Source: Arabidopsis thaliana
Lineage: Eukaryota > Streptophyta > Magnoliopsida > Brassicales > Brassicaceae
Assembly: GCF_000001735.4 (NCBI RefSeq)
Contig: NC_003070.9
Coordinates: 18,771,971 to 18,835,970 of the forward strand
Direction of reading: 5' to 3'
Length of the DNA: 64,000 nt
Positions 20,894-33,472 of the stretch are shown piece after piece (positions within the stretch are counted from its first letter, which is position 1; the number at the start of each line of letters is the position of its first letter). The notes below the pieces were generated by a model. It made no database searches. It was not told the origin of the DNA and saw only the letters and a program-made list of their open reading frames with translations. Both the position numbers and the translations under genes were made by a program.

Positions 20894-23304
20894 TTAATGA
20901 TTATAATCTAAGCACTGCCGGTTAGTTTAGTCGATAATCAATGTATATTAATCAAGTGTGTAAGATTTTATATTTAGGTTAACAAATTTTGAAATAAGCT
21001 TAATTAGGTCTAACAATAAATTTATGACGATTACACGCATCATATGTTAAAGCCTTAATTCTATTTCTAATTATAATAATCAAAAATATTTGTGTGATGA
21101 CAAATGTGAGCAAACTTGATCAAGTGATATATATGCTTAAAGAAAGTTGAAAAAAAAGAAGGTAAACCGGTTATTAAGGAAGAGCCGGAATGTGACCTAG
21201 AAAGTGTGAGTATAATCATGGCTGGACGAGAAATTAAAGGCATGCGGTGTGGTGAAGCAATGTTAATCAAATCCTTAATATTACCATAGGGACTTTCGTT
21301 CCAAGTCTTTGTGCCCTCTCGTACACCGTCGGCCAAATAATTATAATATTTATTAAATTAATTATTATTGAACTTTTTGTTACTTCGTTAAACATTTTTT
21401 CTTGGGACTATTCTATATATTTTTATATTAAAATTGTTATGATATTGGAATAGTTAAAGAAGTTATTCAACATTGACAATTTGAGATATAGCAATATTTT
21501 TCTGTAATTTGTGTTTGTTAATTTGCATTTGTTTATAATCAAATGAACATGCCATTTGATATAAGCGTACATATAGGTGTGCTAGTATAACGTATAAGCT
21601 AACTACTAATCTACTAGCCTACTAGTACTAGGAATATTGCATGCGTAAGTTTTGCGTACGGTGCATACTTCTTTTTTATTTAAACAATTTTTCAAGAGAA
21701 TATAAAAATGATAGATATGATTAAAATCTAATTTATAAAATGAAATTGATTAAAATCCTTTAAAAATCATTATATATTTTTTTCTATTCATATTTTCATA
21801 TTATTTAGTATATATTAATTAATAGATAAGAAAAACTATTAATCTTGATAAAAATTTAAATTTATCATCTAAATAGCTTTTGGAAAGAAATTGCTCAAAT
21901 TTTTGTTCTCAAGATTAGTTATTGATCTCAACCTCACTATTCAACTCCATTTGCGAGGGGTGATTTGCATCTTAAACATGGTAGTATCAACGGGTTGTCT
22001 CGGATATCAAGAACAATGATGGGACAAAAGTTCAAACTTCACACGGTTAATTAAGAAATAAATAGTTATTGATCTAGCAACAAAAAGTAGAAAAAGATAA
22101 ATGATATACGTATATAAAAAAGTCCAAAATTAATATCATGATATCCCTACGAATTCACGTTTTAGGTGCAACATTTATCAATCCACCACAAATATTATCA
22201 ATTTGAATGAAGAGTACGAGTAACTTGTTGAATATCTGGTATAAGACTCCCTCATTGACCCCATTAATGTGGAAGAATCCAAAGACCAAAGGATTATTGC
22301 CCAAAAAGAGCGTAATCAGGTTTTGGAACCGTCCTCAACGTCACTTTGTCACACAACCGTGACTAATCTTTCACTTCCCGAAGTACTCGTGGAAGTGCCC
22401 ACGCCTAACCATGAATTTGCTTGTGCCAAGAAGCTATCTAGCTATTGCCTTCAAGTGTTTGTAGAGAAAAAGTCGAATTATCTTTACAATCTTTATGTTC
22501 ATTTGTGAGTGTCTTTCCTTTTCATTTACAAAACTTTAGATCTTTGAATCTCACCTTTGTACTATGTTTTTCGTTTGTCTCTGAATGAATGAAAATCAAG
22601 TCTTCGCACGCACAAAAAAAAGGCGTAGTAAGATATATAGAAATTATACAAAATGAAATAGGTTTATTTAGTGTAAGAAGAAAACAAAGAAATGAAGCTT
22701 AATTGAAGAACACCAAACTTAGTTAATCTTAGATTGATATCATGAAATGATGAACAAGGACAGTTGCATAAAGTTGCAACTCCCAAAATTAGCTACATTG
22801 GATTATTGGTTCTTAACTTCTTATAACAACATAGTTTTTATGAATCTAAACTTGCTATAAAAACTCAAATTAGGTGGGTTTATGAATTTTTAATGAGATA
22901 ATAGTTGGACTTCTTATGTGGAATTCTCTCATAATTAACACTAACATTATTTTTAACTCTACTAATTTTTTCAAGATCCTCCACTGCTCTCAAATAATAT
23001 CAAACACACAAAAAAAGAGAGAACTAATTTAACTTGTTTCAGTCTTAATTCGGAGTAGACATGAGACTCACAAGTTGTTGGTTATAAGAAAAAAAAAAAA
23101 CTCACGTTGACAAAATCAATTCAGCTGGTTAAGTTTGGTTTAGTTCGGTTTGTTCTTGGGTTAGAATTTTTGTTTTGGGACACGTCTACTCCAATTTGAC
23201 TTTTCATAAAACGACACCGTAAAATCACCATTAAGCGTTGTGGTTCTTCTCAAAGCAGAATCGCAGATCGTCTCCGGAGAGACGACAACGAGAATCACAA
23301 AGCC
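20894..23304. other. Gene-poor AT-rich intergenic region
   Basis: This 2.4 kb spacer precedes the VPS35L-like gene. Two short open frames, 21,067-21,336 (-) and 22,269-22,508 (+), have near-normal codon composition. I recognise neither protein, and neither has a clear promoter or splice context. The last 150 bp (from about 23,150) should be the promoter and leader of the downstream gene. Confidence 0.4.
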
Positions 23305-26300
23305 ATGGAGTTGGAATTCCGGCGTCGCGACTATGGAGCTACACATAAATCTCAATTTCTTCCTCGGTCACAAACTCAAAAGCATCCTCTTTCCTCTACA
23401 CTTGCTTCTCGTGACCAACAGGTCTGCGATACGATCCCTTAGAGGAGCGTTCACTAGCTATATCAATTCCCACATTTTTGTTCCCTTATCCAATTCATTA
23501 GTCTTCTCTGAATTCCTAGTGATTAGAGTAAAAAACTTCAATATATTGTTTGATTATTACTGCTGAATTTGATGGCTTTTGATTTTTAGTTCTTGAAGAG
23601 GATTGATGCATAATAAGACTTGAAAAAATTGATTTATAAAATATATATGTAGGCTAAAACTGTCAGAGGTCGCGATCTTCACTTCTTTGATCCATTGAGG
23701 GGCTTGGATGTGAATGCTTCTGCTGAAGAGAATGTTGAAGATACTTGTATATCCATTGAAGCTGTAACTCAGGATCTGATAAAGGAGTGGAAATCACTTA
23801 AAAGAATCTTAATGCAGCGGTTTCCTGTCTCCAAAGTGATTTCATTTTCTCCAGTTACGTATATTCTTTGCATAGAGACTTATTATTTGCTAAAAAGATC
23901 ATTTGGTGTCTCCCTTATTCATCTTGTCTAACCTGTTCACCCATATTTTACAGATATCTAATATAATAACGAAAGGTTCCAAGGGTATGTCTTCGTTATG
24001 CCTAATAATAACCCTTTTCATTGTAGCAGCCTGGTTTATTGTTTCATGAACTTGTGGATGCATATCATAACAGCTTCTGCTTTGCTTTACTCAATCAGCA
24101 GTTGAGTCCCCTTCTGCTCTTTCCCATCCGGAGGAAACTGGCAGCGAACAAACTTCTCTGGAAGAGCCGGCCAAAATAATCAGCCAACATGAATATATAG
24201 CCAAAGTACATGAGCTAAGAGATGGAATAAATAGCGCTTGGCAGGCTGAAGATCGAGTAACATCGTTGAAGTTATCAATAAAGGTTAACATACTAACTAA
24301 TCAAATTGCTTTGCAACAAAGCATGGAGAATTTGTTTGTAAAAATTTCAAAAAATTGGTTGTGTTCTATTCCTCTGTATCATTTTTATCCGTATGAATAA
24401 GTAAAAAGGATTCATTTGATTGATATATCCAATATAGAGTGCTCTTAAAAGCTCGTGTTCAATTGGAGTTGTATTTGAATACTTTTCCGCCATAGAAGCA
24501 GTTTGCTTGGAAATAAAAATAGATATGTGCTTTGGCTGTAGATATTTATTCCTAACTAACTAGATTATTATTATTTTAGGGTTCAATAATATCTTCCATT
24601 CTGCAGGTCACAAAGCTTCTGATGGATACAACAGTTTTGCGGTTTTATCCTACAGTCTTTGTCATTGTCACTGACATGCTAGATATGCTTGGGGATATGG
24701 TGTGGGAGCGGATCAAACAGAAAGCAGAACTTGATATAGATGGAACAGTGATCTGCGCCTTACCGAGTATGCATTTCTATTCTAATCGTGTGTTTCTTTC
24801 TAACAAAATAATATTTAGTCCTGAGCATAGTGTTCTCGAGAATAAAATTATGTGACCTGGGCATTTGTTCATGATTACAATCAAACACATACATTTGATG
24901 CCAACAGGTAGCGTTATTTCTAGTTGCAGCTTATAATTTATTCTCTAACCTGTGCTAAAGACAGATGATTTTCAATCAAGTGATATCTGCCTTGAAGCAA
25001 GAGAGACTTGCTATAACTGGTTTTGCAAAGTTGGTTCTGTTCGAGAACTTCTCCCTCGCATGTAAAGCCCCATCAATTATTATTTTTCTTATTCTCCCTA
25101 CCTTCCTCTGCCTTAGCATTGGCCTTTCTTTGTATGCCCATAGTTATCTGGAGCTTGCGATCTTGCCTTGCTGGCGTTTCCTCATTAATCAACCCATGGA
25201 AGTTCTGGATCGTTTAGTCATGATGGTGAGAGGTCTCGCAGATCCACTGACATCTTTGTATTGTCGTCTTTATATGGTGCATCGCATGCAGAAGTTTGGG
25301 TTCTGCAGTTCAGGTACTCTTATACTATTATTCTTTCAGCAAAATGCTAGATACATGGTTGAAGAATCATAATGTTTTGTAATTTGCAGAATAAGCTTGG
25401 CTTTCTTAAACCGAAATGGATACAGAATTCTACTCTAGTCACATTTTCTTGCTAGATATTATAAGTTATGAATTTCCTTGTCATGAGTGAATACAGTTTG
25501 AACTTTGAAGAGACTAGGGAAGTCTGTTTGACTTGAGTATAGCACATGGGAGTTCTCGTGAATCATTCCATCATGACTGAATATCTGTAGATGAAGTGTC
25601 TCCTATCCTTTTACTTTTAGCAAGATGATGCGTAATGTTAGACACCTTCAGTTTGCGAATTTGAAGTTAGGATTTTACATGCCAACAATTAGATTTATGT
25701 GAGATGTTTTTTTCTTCCTTGAGGAAGACACTTGATATCTAAGTTTGACCTTTATATAACAGGATATTTAATCAAATGCATCAAGGATATTGAAGATGTA
25801 TTGGCGCCTGTTTTAGTGGACAAGGAGGGGTATTCCTATATTACAGACGACAAAAAGTTACTTTTTAGTTTGGTGGAACCAGCCATCGAGTATATAATGA
25901 AATGCTTATTTCTGACTGGACGTCAGGTTAGTCAATGTTCTTGACTGACTAAAACTTTTGGTTCACCTTTTTTTCCCATTCACAATGAGCTTGAGTTAGT
26001 TTTGCATTACATTTACTGAGGCAAAAAATGTCTGTCAGACCTTGTTTATCATTTCCGTGGTTTGTTATAAATTGATTGTTGTCCTAAAAATTTGGTTAGT
26101 GTACAGGAGAACAATGTCTTGGGCATACTTGAGGAGCTTGGATTTGGACGGAACAAATTTCAGTCATCTTACAACTCTTCGCATGTGTCCATTTTACTTC
26201 ATTATTTACTCAAGGAACTTCCGTCTGAATTAGTTAGTTCACTAGCAATGGAGATCTTGGATATGATTAGATGCAGCAATGATTGTTCCTTTAGTCAGGT

Positions 26301-29300
26301 TATTTCTTCATCTCAGATTATATAAAATAGACAATCCAGTGAGTCTAACCCTTCCTTTTATGTTGTACTGTTTCATCAAGCAGGTTTTGAATTATAGGTT
26401 ACTTGGAAATAGATTGTCTGAAGGGAAATCTCAAGAAGGTTTTCTCAGTTCACTCATTGATGAAGTTATTCAGGTTTGGTGTTTCGTCTTTCGTTCAACA
26501 AAATTAGGAATTCATTCTCATGGATTTTCAATCTTTTTGTGCCTGACATACTGACATTTATATATACACATCATATACCAAAAGATGCATCTCACTCCTT
26601 CCTGAATACTGATTTGCATAATACTCCTTTTCTTGCACATTTAATATGTCAACAAAACCTATGGTAAGGAGCGAAAAGTTAACGTGACTATTGCAACAGG
26701 CTGACATTTAAATGTAACTATTGTAACAGGCTGCTTCTCAGTATCAGTCACTTTATGACTACTTAAGAATTATGGACGCATATGTGGATCTTATGTTGCA
26801 GAACAAGATGGTGAGACCGATGTGATTTTTTTATTTGTACTCATGAGAATTCTCTGATCTCGTTTCTTTAGATTTATTTATCAGTTTTAATGGTTTCAGG
26901 AAAATCATCTGGATGCTCTCTTGGATGATATTGTAAGCCTAGCTCGCGACAAGTTTCTTTCTGAAGAAGAACAAGCAAGTTTGCAATCCATAATTTTGAA
27001 GCTGCTCTCTCATTTCGAGAACTTGCAAGAAGTACTTCCTCTGGTAATACTTTCCTCCCTCTTTCCTTTATCTACTTTCAGGCTTTCAGGAAACAGTACA
27101 CAGCATCCAAATAGAGCTGTTTTGTATTTCTTTGGATGACATCATTATCTAGTTTCGCTAAACAACTTCTTTGGTTATCTTCTAGAATCATTTCATCGAG
27201 ATTCTGGATCTTATGTCTGGGACTTCAAAGAGCAGTGTAAACATGCATCTTCTTAACATGGGTACAAGGTAAGGCTTGTTTGTTTTTCCAACGTTCTTAA
27301 TTTGAACTAAATATCTCACACTTTTTGGATGGGGACATAGACCATTGTAAAGTTGATGAACGTTAATTTACATACATAACGTTTATGTATTTGGAAGGAT
27401 TTGTGATCCTCTTTCTTTCTTGGTTAAAGTATTCATGTTTCTTTTCCTTTGGAGCAGGAATGGCTGCATTTGTGATTCAACAACAGTGCAATTGCTTTTT
27501 GAAGTTTCTCAGGCTCTTTATGATGCTACAGATTTCGTTAACATAAAGGATGATGACAATAGACAGACATCACATTTAATTTCTCGTTTTGTTGAGATGG
27601 TACCTTAAGTTCCACTTACATTATTACGAAATCAGTGAGCACTTGCCCTTTTTGTCAAGTTAGTTGAATTTGACTTCACTTTTGATGCTTAGGTTGACTA
27701 TGGGGCAGAAATGGAACGCCATTTATTGTTTTTGGCGGAGTGTCGTGAGGCCTTTAATGGGATACATGAACTTAAGGTCAGCAAAAAGTTAATTATTCTT
27801 TGGTATCAGTTTTAACTTTTAATACTGCTATACCTGTGGAGGACCCTGTATAGTTCCAGTCTTGTGCATTCTTTTACTTCTTAAAGAGAGTTGATTATCT
27901 GGTAATCAGTTAATTATGGTGCATTGCTATTTATCTAGTCCTTTCTTGCTTGGTCATGACGGATACTTAGCCTTGGATTTGAGGGTCAAGCAGCAATGTA
28001 TCTGCCATCTGGTGCATGATCTAAGTTATACATAATAGAATTTGAAGGTTAATGTGAATTTGGTAAAAACTCTAGAAATTACCGCAAAATTTGGCTACAT
28101 ATGATATGGTACATTTATGAGAAGGGAGGAGTACAGAGACTATTAGATATTAAGTATAGAGACTAGAGAGGGAACAAGAGCAATACATGCTTCCCACATG
28201 CTTTTTTTCTTGCTATGGGTGTGTTTATTTTTCGTTTATTTGCATTAGAGCTTGACACAAACAAAAATTATCAAACATTTTGATCATTTTTCCTGCTTAT
28301 GGTCACTGGCTGCAGGAGACACTTGTTCGTTCAAGCAACACCTTGGCAGTAAAAGCACTGAAAGCAGGAAAGAAGCATATCAACTTTGTTAAATCTTGCC
28401 TAGCATTTAGCGAAGTGACCATCCCATCTATTTCATCTCCCACGAAACACTTAAATCTTTATCTTGAAACTGCTGAGGTAATATTTTTGTCTTTTTCAGT
28501 CCTTTACACTCCCACTTCAAAGCAATATACGTACTAAAGTTTGTTTTATAGGTTGCACTTTTAGGTGGTTTGATTTCTCATTCAGATGAACTGGTCATGT
28601 CAGCTGTTGAGTATCTAGAGAATGTAGTGCTGACAGATGGTGAGTCTGCAAATGTTTAATTTAACTACTGGATACTAAATAAATATCTGAAAAGTAATAA
28701 AACTAGTCTGACATATCTTGCCACCCTAAGACCAGTTACTGCAAAGAGAATACTTGGTTTAAATATTATAATGATGATTCTATGGTCGGTGGCCTGCATA
28801 CACTTTTACTTGTGAAGTTTTTTCAAGTATAGATGATTATCTTTTTCTTCGTCACTCTAGCTTTGTATTTTTTCCATTTTCAGTTGTTCTTCAGGGCCTT
28901 TTATTTTTTCTCCAGATAAATGTATATGTCTTAATGAATGAATATGCATCGGATATGTTGATGGTATAATATCTTGTACATTTTTCTCTATCAGGTTTAA
29001 AATCAATTGATATAGATAGTATGGCCTCGGTTATATGCAAATTGTGCAGCCTCTTGGTAATGATCCCAGGTAAATCGTGGAAACTGTTTGATAGTTTTTG
29101 CTCAACAATATAGATGTGACTCTGTGTCACCAAATTGATTTCGTTCTCCTTATTTCTTCGGAGCTTCATAACTGAGTTATTTTCGTATATTCAATTGGAA
29201 AGGTAATCCCGAGAAAGGCGTGATGGAGATCCTTAAAAGTATCTTCTCTGCTACTCGCTCTAGTTCATGGTATGCATATCTCAAGGACTTAGTTTTTACC

Positions 29301-30128
29301 TACCTGTGGGCTGTGGACATGTAAAATAGACATGTATTCTCTTGTTTGTCTGCTGTTCTAATGCCCTCTTATGGCTAAAAGTTTATTGTCCCTTATGTAA
29401 TTGTGATTGTGTGACATTTTGTGTTGTTGTAGGGCAACACTGAGAGTAAAGGTGAAGATTTTCTGTGCTATAATGTCACTGTTGTCGACACTTTCTCAGG
29501 ACAATCTGCCTTACCATTCTGCCAATCCAGAGGTATTTATATGCCTCTCATCATCTTATTTGAAGCAAAACATTAGTTCCATTGTCGAAATTCCTTGGTC
29601 TGCGTAGTCTGTTTTCTGATGGCTGGTTTTATAATGTAAAATTTGGGTTATACTTATTTTTGTGCAGATAATTGGAAATGAATTGCTGTTCTTTGGTGAT
29701 TCATCATACAAGCAGGAACTTGTCTCGTGTACTCAGTTAGTTCTAAGTGAACTATTAGATGCTATTGAGCAAGAGTCTTCACAGGTCAAACTACTACCAC
29801 TAATAAGAAACATTCTAACTTTTTTGTTTCTCTAACTAACCCGAGGTTTTATTATTGCAGATTTCTCGGGGGAACATGGCGCTTGAAGCTTGCAATTGCA
29901 TATCATCAGCACTAGTGGTACTGTTTTTCTGCCAAGTTTTGCATATTTTCTCATTCTTGAAAAGTTTTATTAACTTGGGGTGGTGACATGTTTGATGTTG
30001 TGCAGATGAATGAGAAAGTCAAAGAACTTTGCTTGAGACTGCTGGAAACAGCAAAAGGTTGTTTGGGTGCCAATGACAGGTACATCGAATCGACTAAGAA
30101 ATCACTCCAGCTAAGATACACCGAGTGA
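23305..30128 (+). CDS. VPS35L-like protein (Retriever/Commander large subunit homologue)
   Basis: I trace 23 exons: 23305-23421, 23653-23835, 23954-23984, 24099-24283, 24607-24766, 24965-25061, 25144-25313, 25763-25926, 26107-26298, 26384-26473, 26730-26810, 26900-27043, 27186-27268, 27458-27599, 27693-27776, 28316-28477, 28552-28639, 28995-29069, 29203-29269, 29433-29532, 29668-29784, 29861-29917 and 30006-30128. Phases agree throughout and give about 903 residues. Several blocks line up with animal VPS35L (C16orf62): KLLMDTTVLRFYPTVFVIVTD, TCYNWFCKVGSVRELLPR, MVRGLADPLTSLYCRLY and KSCLAFSEVTIPSI. VPS35L forms Retriever with VPS26C and VPS29 and recycles endosomal cargo. The protein is alpha-solenoid-like with no membrane segment. 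The 31-nt exon 3 and the exon 2 donor are the least certain parts. Confidence 0.88.
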
Positions 30129-30810
30129 ATGTTAAATTATATGATCCCAAATGTGGTGGCAACAAAGCTTGTGAGATTGTTGCATTTGGATCCAGTCAAG
30201 TACTCGTTTGTACTGTACTGGGTATCTATTTGTGTCCATAAGGAAAATGACGATATAGTTTTGAGTATGGCAACACTTACTATAGCAGCTAATGGGTGTA
30301 TAATAATAATATACAGCTTCTTAATCATTTATGATTTTGTAAACAATGAAGTCCCATTCGTTACAACATTAATGAAAAAATACATAACACACATTGCAAC
30401 ACTAACCAATGCAAAATTGTACGAACATAGTTACCGGTTTGCAACTTTTATTAGTGCTCGTAGTTTGTTTAATCTCATATTGCTTTGCTCAGATTTTTAA
30501 TGAGCAAGTCTTTTCAAAACGCTAAGTATATATATAGGATGGTTATTAATGCCTGCATCTTGTCATATGCTAAAGAAAAATAAAAAGATGAAGATAATAT
30601 TCTAGAAAAACTTGGGGTTCCTTTTTAATCTAGTTTGACTCCAAAAACAAAATCATCAGATACATGATGACGTGGCTACACAAGATTGGCAAAAAGCCTA
30701 TCTTCACCAAAATTTGACAGGAACCTAGATAACGAAATTTTGAAGGTTACTGTTTTTTCTCTTTGGGGTCAAAATTTTAACAAAAAGGAGGGGAAATTTG
30801 TGTCTGAAAA
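30129..30810. other. 3' end of the VPS35L-like gene and spacer
   Basis: A 123-codon frame (30,129-30,500) starts at the base after the stop codon. It has no recognisable domain and is probably 3' untranslated sequence. The promoter of the next gene lies near 30,600-30,800. Confidence 0.4.
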
Positions 30811-31293
30811 ATGTGGTGTGCTTGCTATCATCAGCCATTACCTGCCAGTTCCGTCGTGTTGAATCAGCAGGCGAAGCAAGAAGAGAGTCTGAGAAGAAAA
30901 CAAGTGTTCTTCTTCTTATCCTCATCATCTCCTTCAAGCTTAAGCACCAAACATCAATGGCAAATCAGTAATTATCCTAAAAATGGGTTCAGACTAAAAC
31001 CAAAAGCGAGTGTGTTGCCTCCTTCTGAGTCTGGTGATATCACTACATTCCTCTTTGTTAGGTATGTCTATAATCTCCATTTCTATTAACTCTTTTAACT
31101 TAAGAAAAGAAAAATTTGAAGATTTTAGCTATTTATTATTGGGAAATTAAACTAGTTATTTGTGTTGATTTATTGTACTTGTTGCAGTGGAGCAATGATC
31201 TCCATGTATTTGGTAACCAATTTTCTGGTTCCATCGTTGCTTTTCAAGTCTCTCCAAGGTGAAGAAGAGGAAGAAGAGGAAGACTCCGATTAA
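30811..31293 (+). CDS. Small membrane protein, probably plastid-targeted (unknown family)
   Basis: Two exons, 30811-31061 and 31188-31293, joined in phase across a 126-bp GT-AG intron, give 118 residues. The N-terminal 60 residues are rich in Ser, Gln and basic residues with few acids, as in chloroplast transit peptides. The second exon encodes one hydrophobic segment (AMISMYLVTNFLVPSLLF) that would span a membrane. The C-terminal tail has seven consecutive Glu residues followed by DSD. I do not recognise a family. The start could also be the internal Met if translation begins later, but none falls before the intron. Function unknown. Confidence 0.7.
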
Positions 31294-31594
31294 ACTATGA
31301 ACTATTAAACGAGTTCTTATTAAATCATGGGTTAATATCCGTATACTAAAGTTTTACGATCAAAATTCATTCCACACGAATTTCTTTCTCTTGCTTTTAC
31401 TACAGAAACCAACATAATCGAACTAAGAAGAAAAAGCATATAGCATCTTTTGTTTCTGAATATTTTCTCAAATTAAATTAAAATATCAAGTGCAAATAAT
31501 ATGAAAAAAGCAACATAAATATTGAAATGAAAATAATAATAATAATAAGAACTTTTTGCCTACTACTACATACATAGTAGCAAACTCATCCTTG

Positions 31595-31693
31595 TTATTT
31601 AGGCTTCTTAAGGACACAAACACCACCCTTGCATGAACCTTTCTTTGAAGATGGCTTCATGAAACAACTGAAAAGCTTCTTGAAGAAACCCAT
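31595..31693 (-). CDS. Very short gene, 32-residue basic peptide (MGFFKKLFSC...)
   Basis: A 33-codon frame on the minus strand encodes MGFFKKLFSCFMKPSSKKGS, then CKGGVCVLKKPK and a stop. The peptide is strongly basic with three Cys. It starts Met-Gly followed by an amphipathic FFKKLFSCF helix, so N-myristoylation plus palmitoylation and membrane attachment is conceivable. A TATA run (31,786-31,797, minus strand) lies about 95 bp upstream of the ATG. A 3' AT-rich end follows. I cannot name a family. The coding call rests on composition and promoter spacing, so it is tentative. Confidence 0.5.
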   Translation of the reverse strand: MGFFKKLFSCFMKPSSKKGSCKGGVCVLKKPK

Positions 31694-31785
31694 CTCTCTT
31701 GAAATTTGAAGACAATATTAAGGCTAATGGACTTTCTAAGGATCTTTGCGTTACATGCACCTCTATTTGACTAGATCCTATACCC

Positions 31786-31797
31786 ACATATATATAA
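31786..31797 (-). promoter_or_regulatory. TATA box for the 32-residue peptide gene
   Basis: The minus strand reads TTATATATATGTGG about 95 bp upstream of the short coding frame. Confidence 0.4.
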
Positions 31798-32149
31798 TCA
31801 TTAATTACTTGCTAATAAAGTTTCAAGATTATGAAATCATGAAGATATGGTTATAAAAGGATCCGGAAGAATGTTAATATATTAACTTAGGAAGTTTACC
31901 ATTATTTCAAAATGTATAATTTACTTAAGTCTTGAGATGTGGTTATTGTATATATTTTCATTGTTACTAAATAAGAAATTTAACTATTTAGTAACAAGAA
32001 AATGTACACAAATATTAATTACTTTCCTAATAACAACTAAAAATATGTACTAAATAGACGACTTAGAAATATGTAACTTTCCTAGAAATCAAAAGGAGTT
32101 TCTTATGAGTCATTTCTTAGTTACAAGATATATATTCTTGTAACATGTG

Positions 32150-32345
32150 ATGGTGATGAGAATGCATGTTATTCAATTTAAAGTGTTATATAAAGTGTTA
32201 ACATTCACATAATGACATTAAAGTATAAGAGATAACTACTTTTTTTTTGGGATAGAATAGTTAATATTCGGGTGAGGGTGTATAATATAGTTTTCACGAA
32301 ATCATGGGATCTAAAAGTGGGAGCAGTTGATTGAAGTTCTAGATG
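32150..32345 (+). repeat. Copy of the FAX gene promoter segment
   Basis: The core GATCTAAAAGTGGGAGCAGT with flanks (about 32,295-32,342) is nearly identical to 35,683-35,731, just upstream of the FAX gene. Weaker similarity extends back to AAAGTGTTA blocks in both. No gene follows this copy. Confidence 0.65.
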
Positions 32346-32564
32346 TTGAAAATTGAGTCCATGATTAAATCTTGTAATATCATATATCCTTTGAAGAAAA
32401 AGAATATATCACATCCACATATTTGGTTAGTAATAGATTACTCTGTAGATTTATTCCTTTTAGATACCAATGATCTCTTCTTTTTATGTAAACCATCAAT
32501 ATCTGCTGAATAATGAAATACGCATATCTATAGAAGATATTTTTACTAGTAGTATATATCATAA

Positions 32565-32745
32565 CTAGATTATAATTCGCCGCAGAAACAATTTTTTTTT
32601 AAAATTAGTATATATAAAAGTCTGCAAATTATATTTATCTATAAAATATTTACATTTTCTAGTTTACAATTGTTATTAAGTAACATTCTTCCAAACCCGT
32701 TCCGCCAAACCCGTCCCGTTAAAAAACTCCGCGGTATACCGCTAA
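32565..32745 (-). mobile_element. Helitron-like terminal fragment, inverted
   Basis: On the minus strand the sequence carries ACGGGACGGGT, then GTTACTTAATAACAATT, then AATTTGCA, and ends in CTAG at 32,568-32,565. This is the same block order as elements A and B, but diverged. A second hairpin-like AGCGGTATACCGCGGAG lies at its inner edge (about 32,728-32,744). It looks like a short, possibly nested, old fragment. Confidence 0.5.
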
Positions 32746-32761
32746 TTTAAATAAATATTTT

Positions 32762-32980
32762 ATAGGATTGTAATTATATTTTAGTTTATCAAACAAATTT
32801 TTGTTTTAAATAGTTGTCGAAATCTAATTCAAATATTGGAGAAATAAGATTTAGTGAACTGATAGTAAATGTATTTAGGTGCGTTTTGGTCATTTTAAGG
32901 GATTGCAATTGTATTTTGGCTTGTCAAATATTTTTTGTTTTAAATAGTTTCCAAAATCTAGTTTAAATTTTGGAGAAATT
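32762..32980. repeat. Two diverged direct repeats of about 85 bp
   Basis: 32,762-32,846 (AGGATTGTAATTATATTTTAG...) and 32,897-32,981 (GGGATTGCAATTGTATTTTGG...) align end to end with about 15-20% change, 135 bp apart. Confidence 0.55.
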
Positions 32981-33217
32981 TGCGTGATATATGAGATTAG
33001 AATATATTTGGAATATTTTTTGTTTGTTAATCAATTTATTGCCAAAAGAAAACCAATAATTAAAAGCCAATGGCAGGCATTGTAAATAAGTTCGAACTCC
33101 AAAATTTATTTCATAAAATGGCTGCAAAAATGTATATATAAATATCAGTTTGTGGAATATTTTAGAAAGAATCATACGATGTAAAATTTTTGAATTTTTC
33201 CTAAATGTAAACTTTCG

Positions 33218-33353
33218 AATTTTCTCTAGTATATTTTAATGAAAAATGTAAACTTACCAAATGTTGCTGAAGTATTTACAAATAAAAAATTCTCTAGTAT
33301 ATTTTTAATGAAAAATGTAAACTTACCAAATGTTGCTGATGTATTTACAAAAA
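33218..33353. repeat. Tandem duplication of about 69 bp
   Basis: Two nearly identical units beginning TTCTCTAGTATATTTTAATG (33,219-33,285 and 33,289-33,355). They differ by one added T and one A/T change, which implies a recent duplication. It lies directly upstream of a short gene's TATA box. Confidence 0.75.
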
Positions 33354-33380
33354 TGTAAAGTTAGTGTTGACAATACATGT

Positions 33381-33390
33381 ATATAAATAT
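33381..33390 (+). promoter_or_regulatory. TATA box for the 48-residue membrane peptide gene
   Basis: ATATAAATAT lies about 90 bp upstream of the ATG at 33,473. Confidence 0.5.
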
Positions 33391-33472
33391 AATCAGTACA
33401 CGAGAAAAAAAGAAGAAGAAGAAGAAAAAAAAAACTTAAGAAGAAAGATTAGAGATTGGTGGTGTGGTGAAC

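Noticed and set aside
21067-21336. 89-codon minus-strand frame (MADGVREGTKTWNESPYGN...)
   Set aside because: Reads like real protein at its start but I cannot match it to any family, and no promoter or splice context supports it. A database search would decide.
22269-22508. 79-codon plus-strand frame (MEESKDQRIIAQKERNQ...)
   Set aside because: Coding-like composition but no recognisable family; possibly a gene relic. Not strong enough to call.
30129-30500. 123-codon frame right after the VPS35L-like stop
   Set aside because: Most likely 3' untranslated sequence. No conserved motif, and a second cistron would be unusual in a plant nuclear gene.
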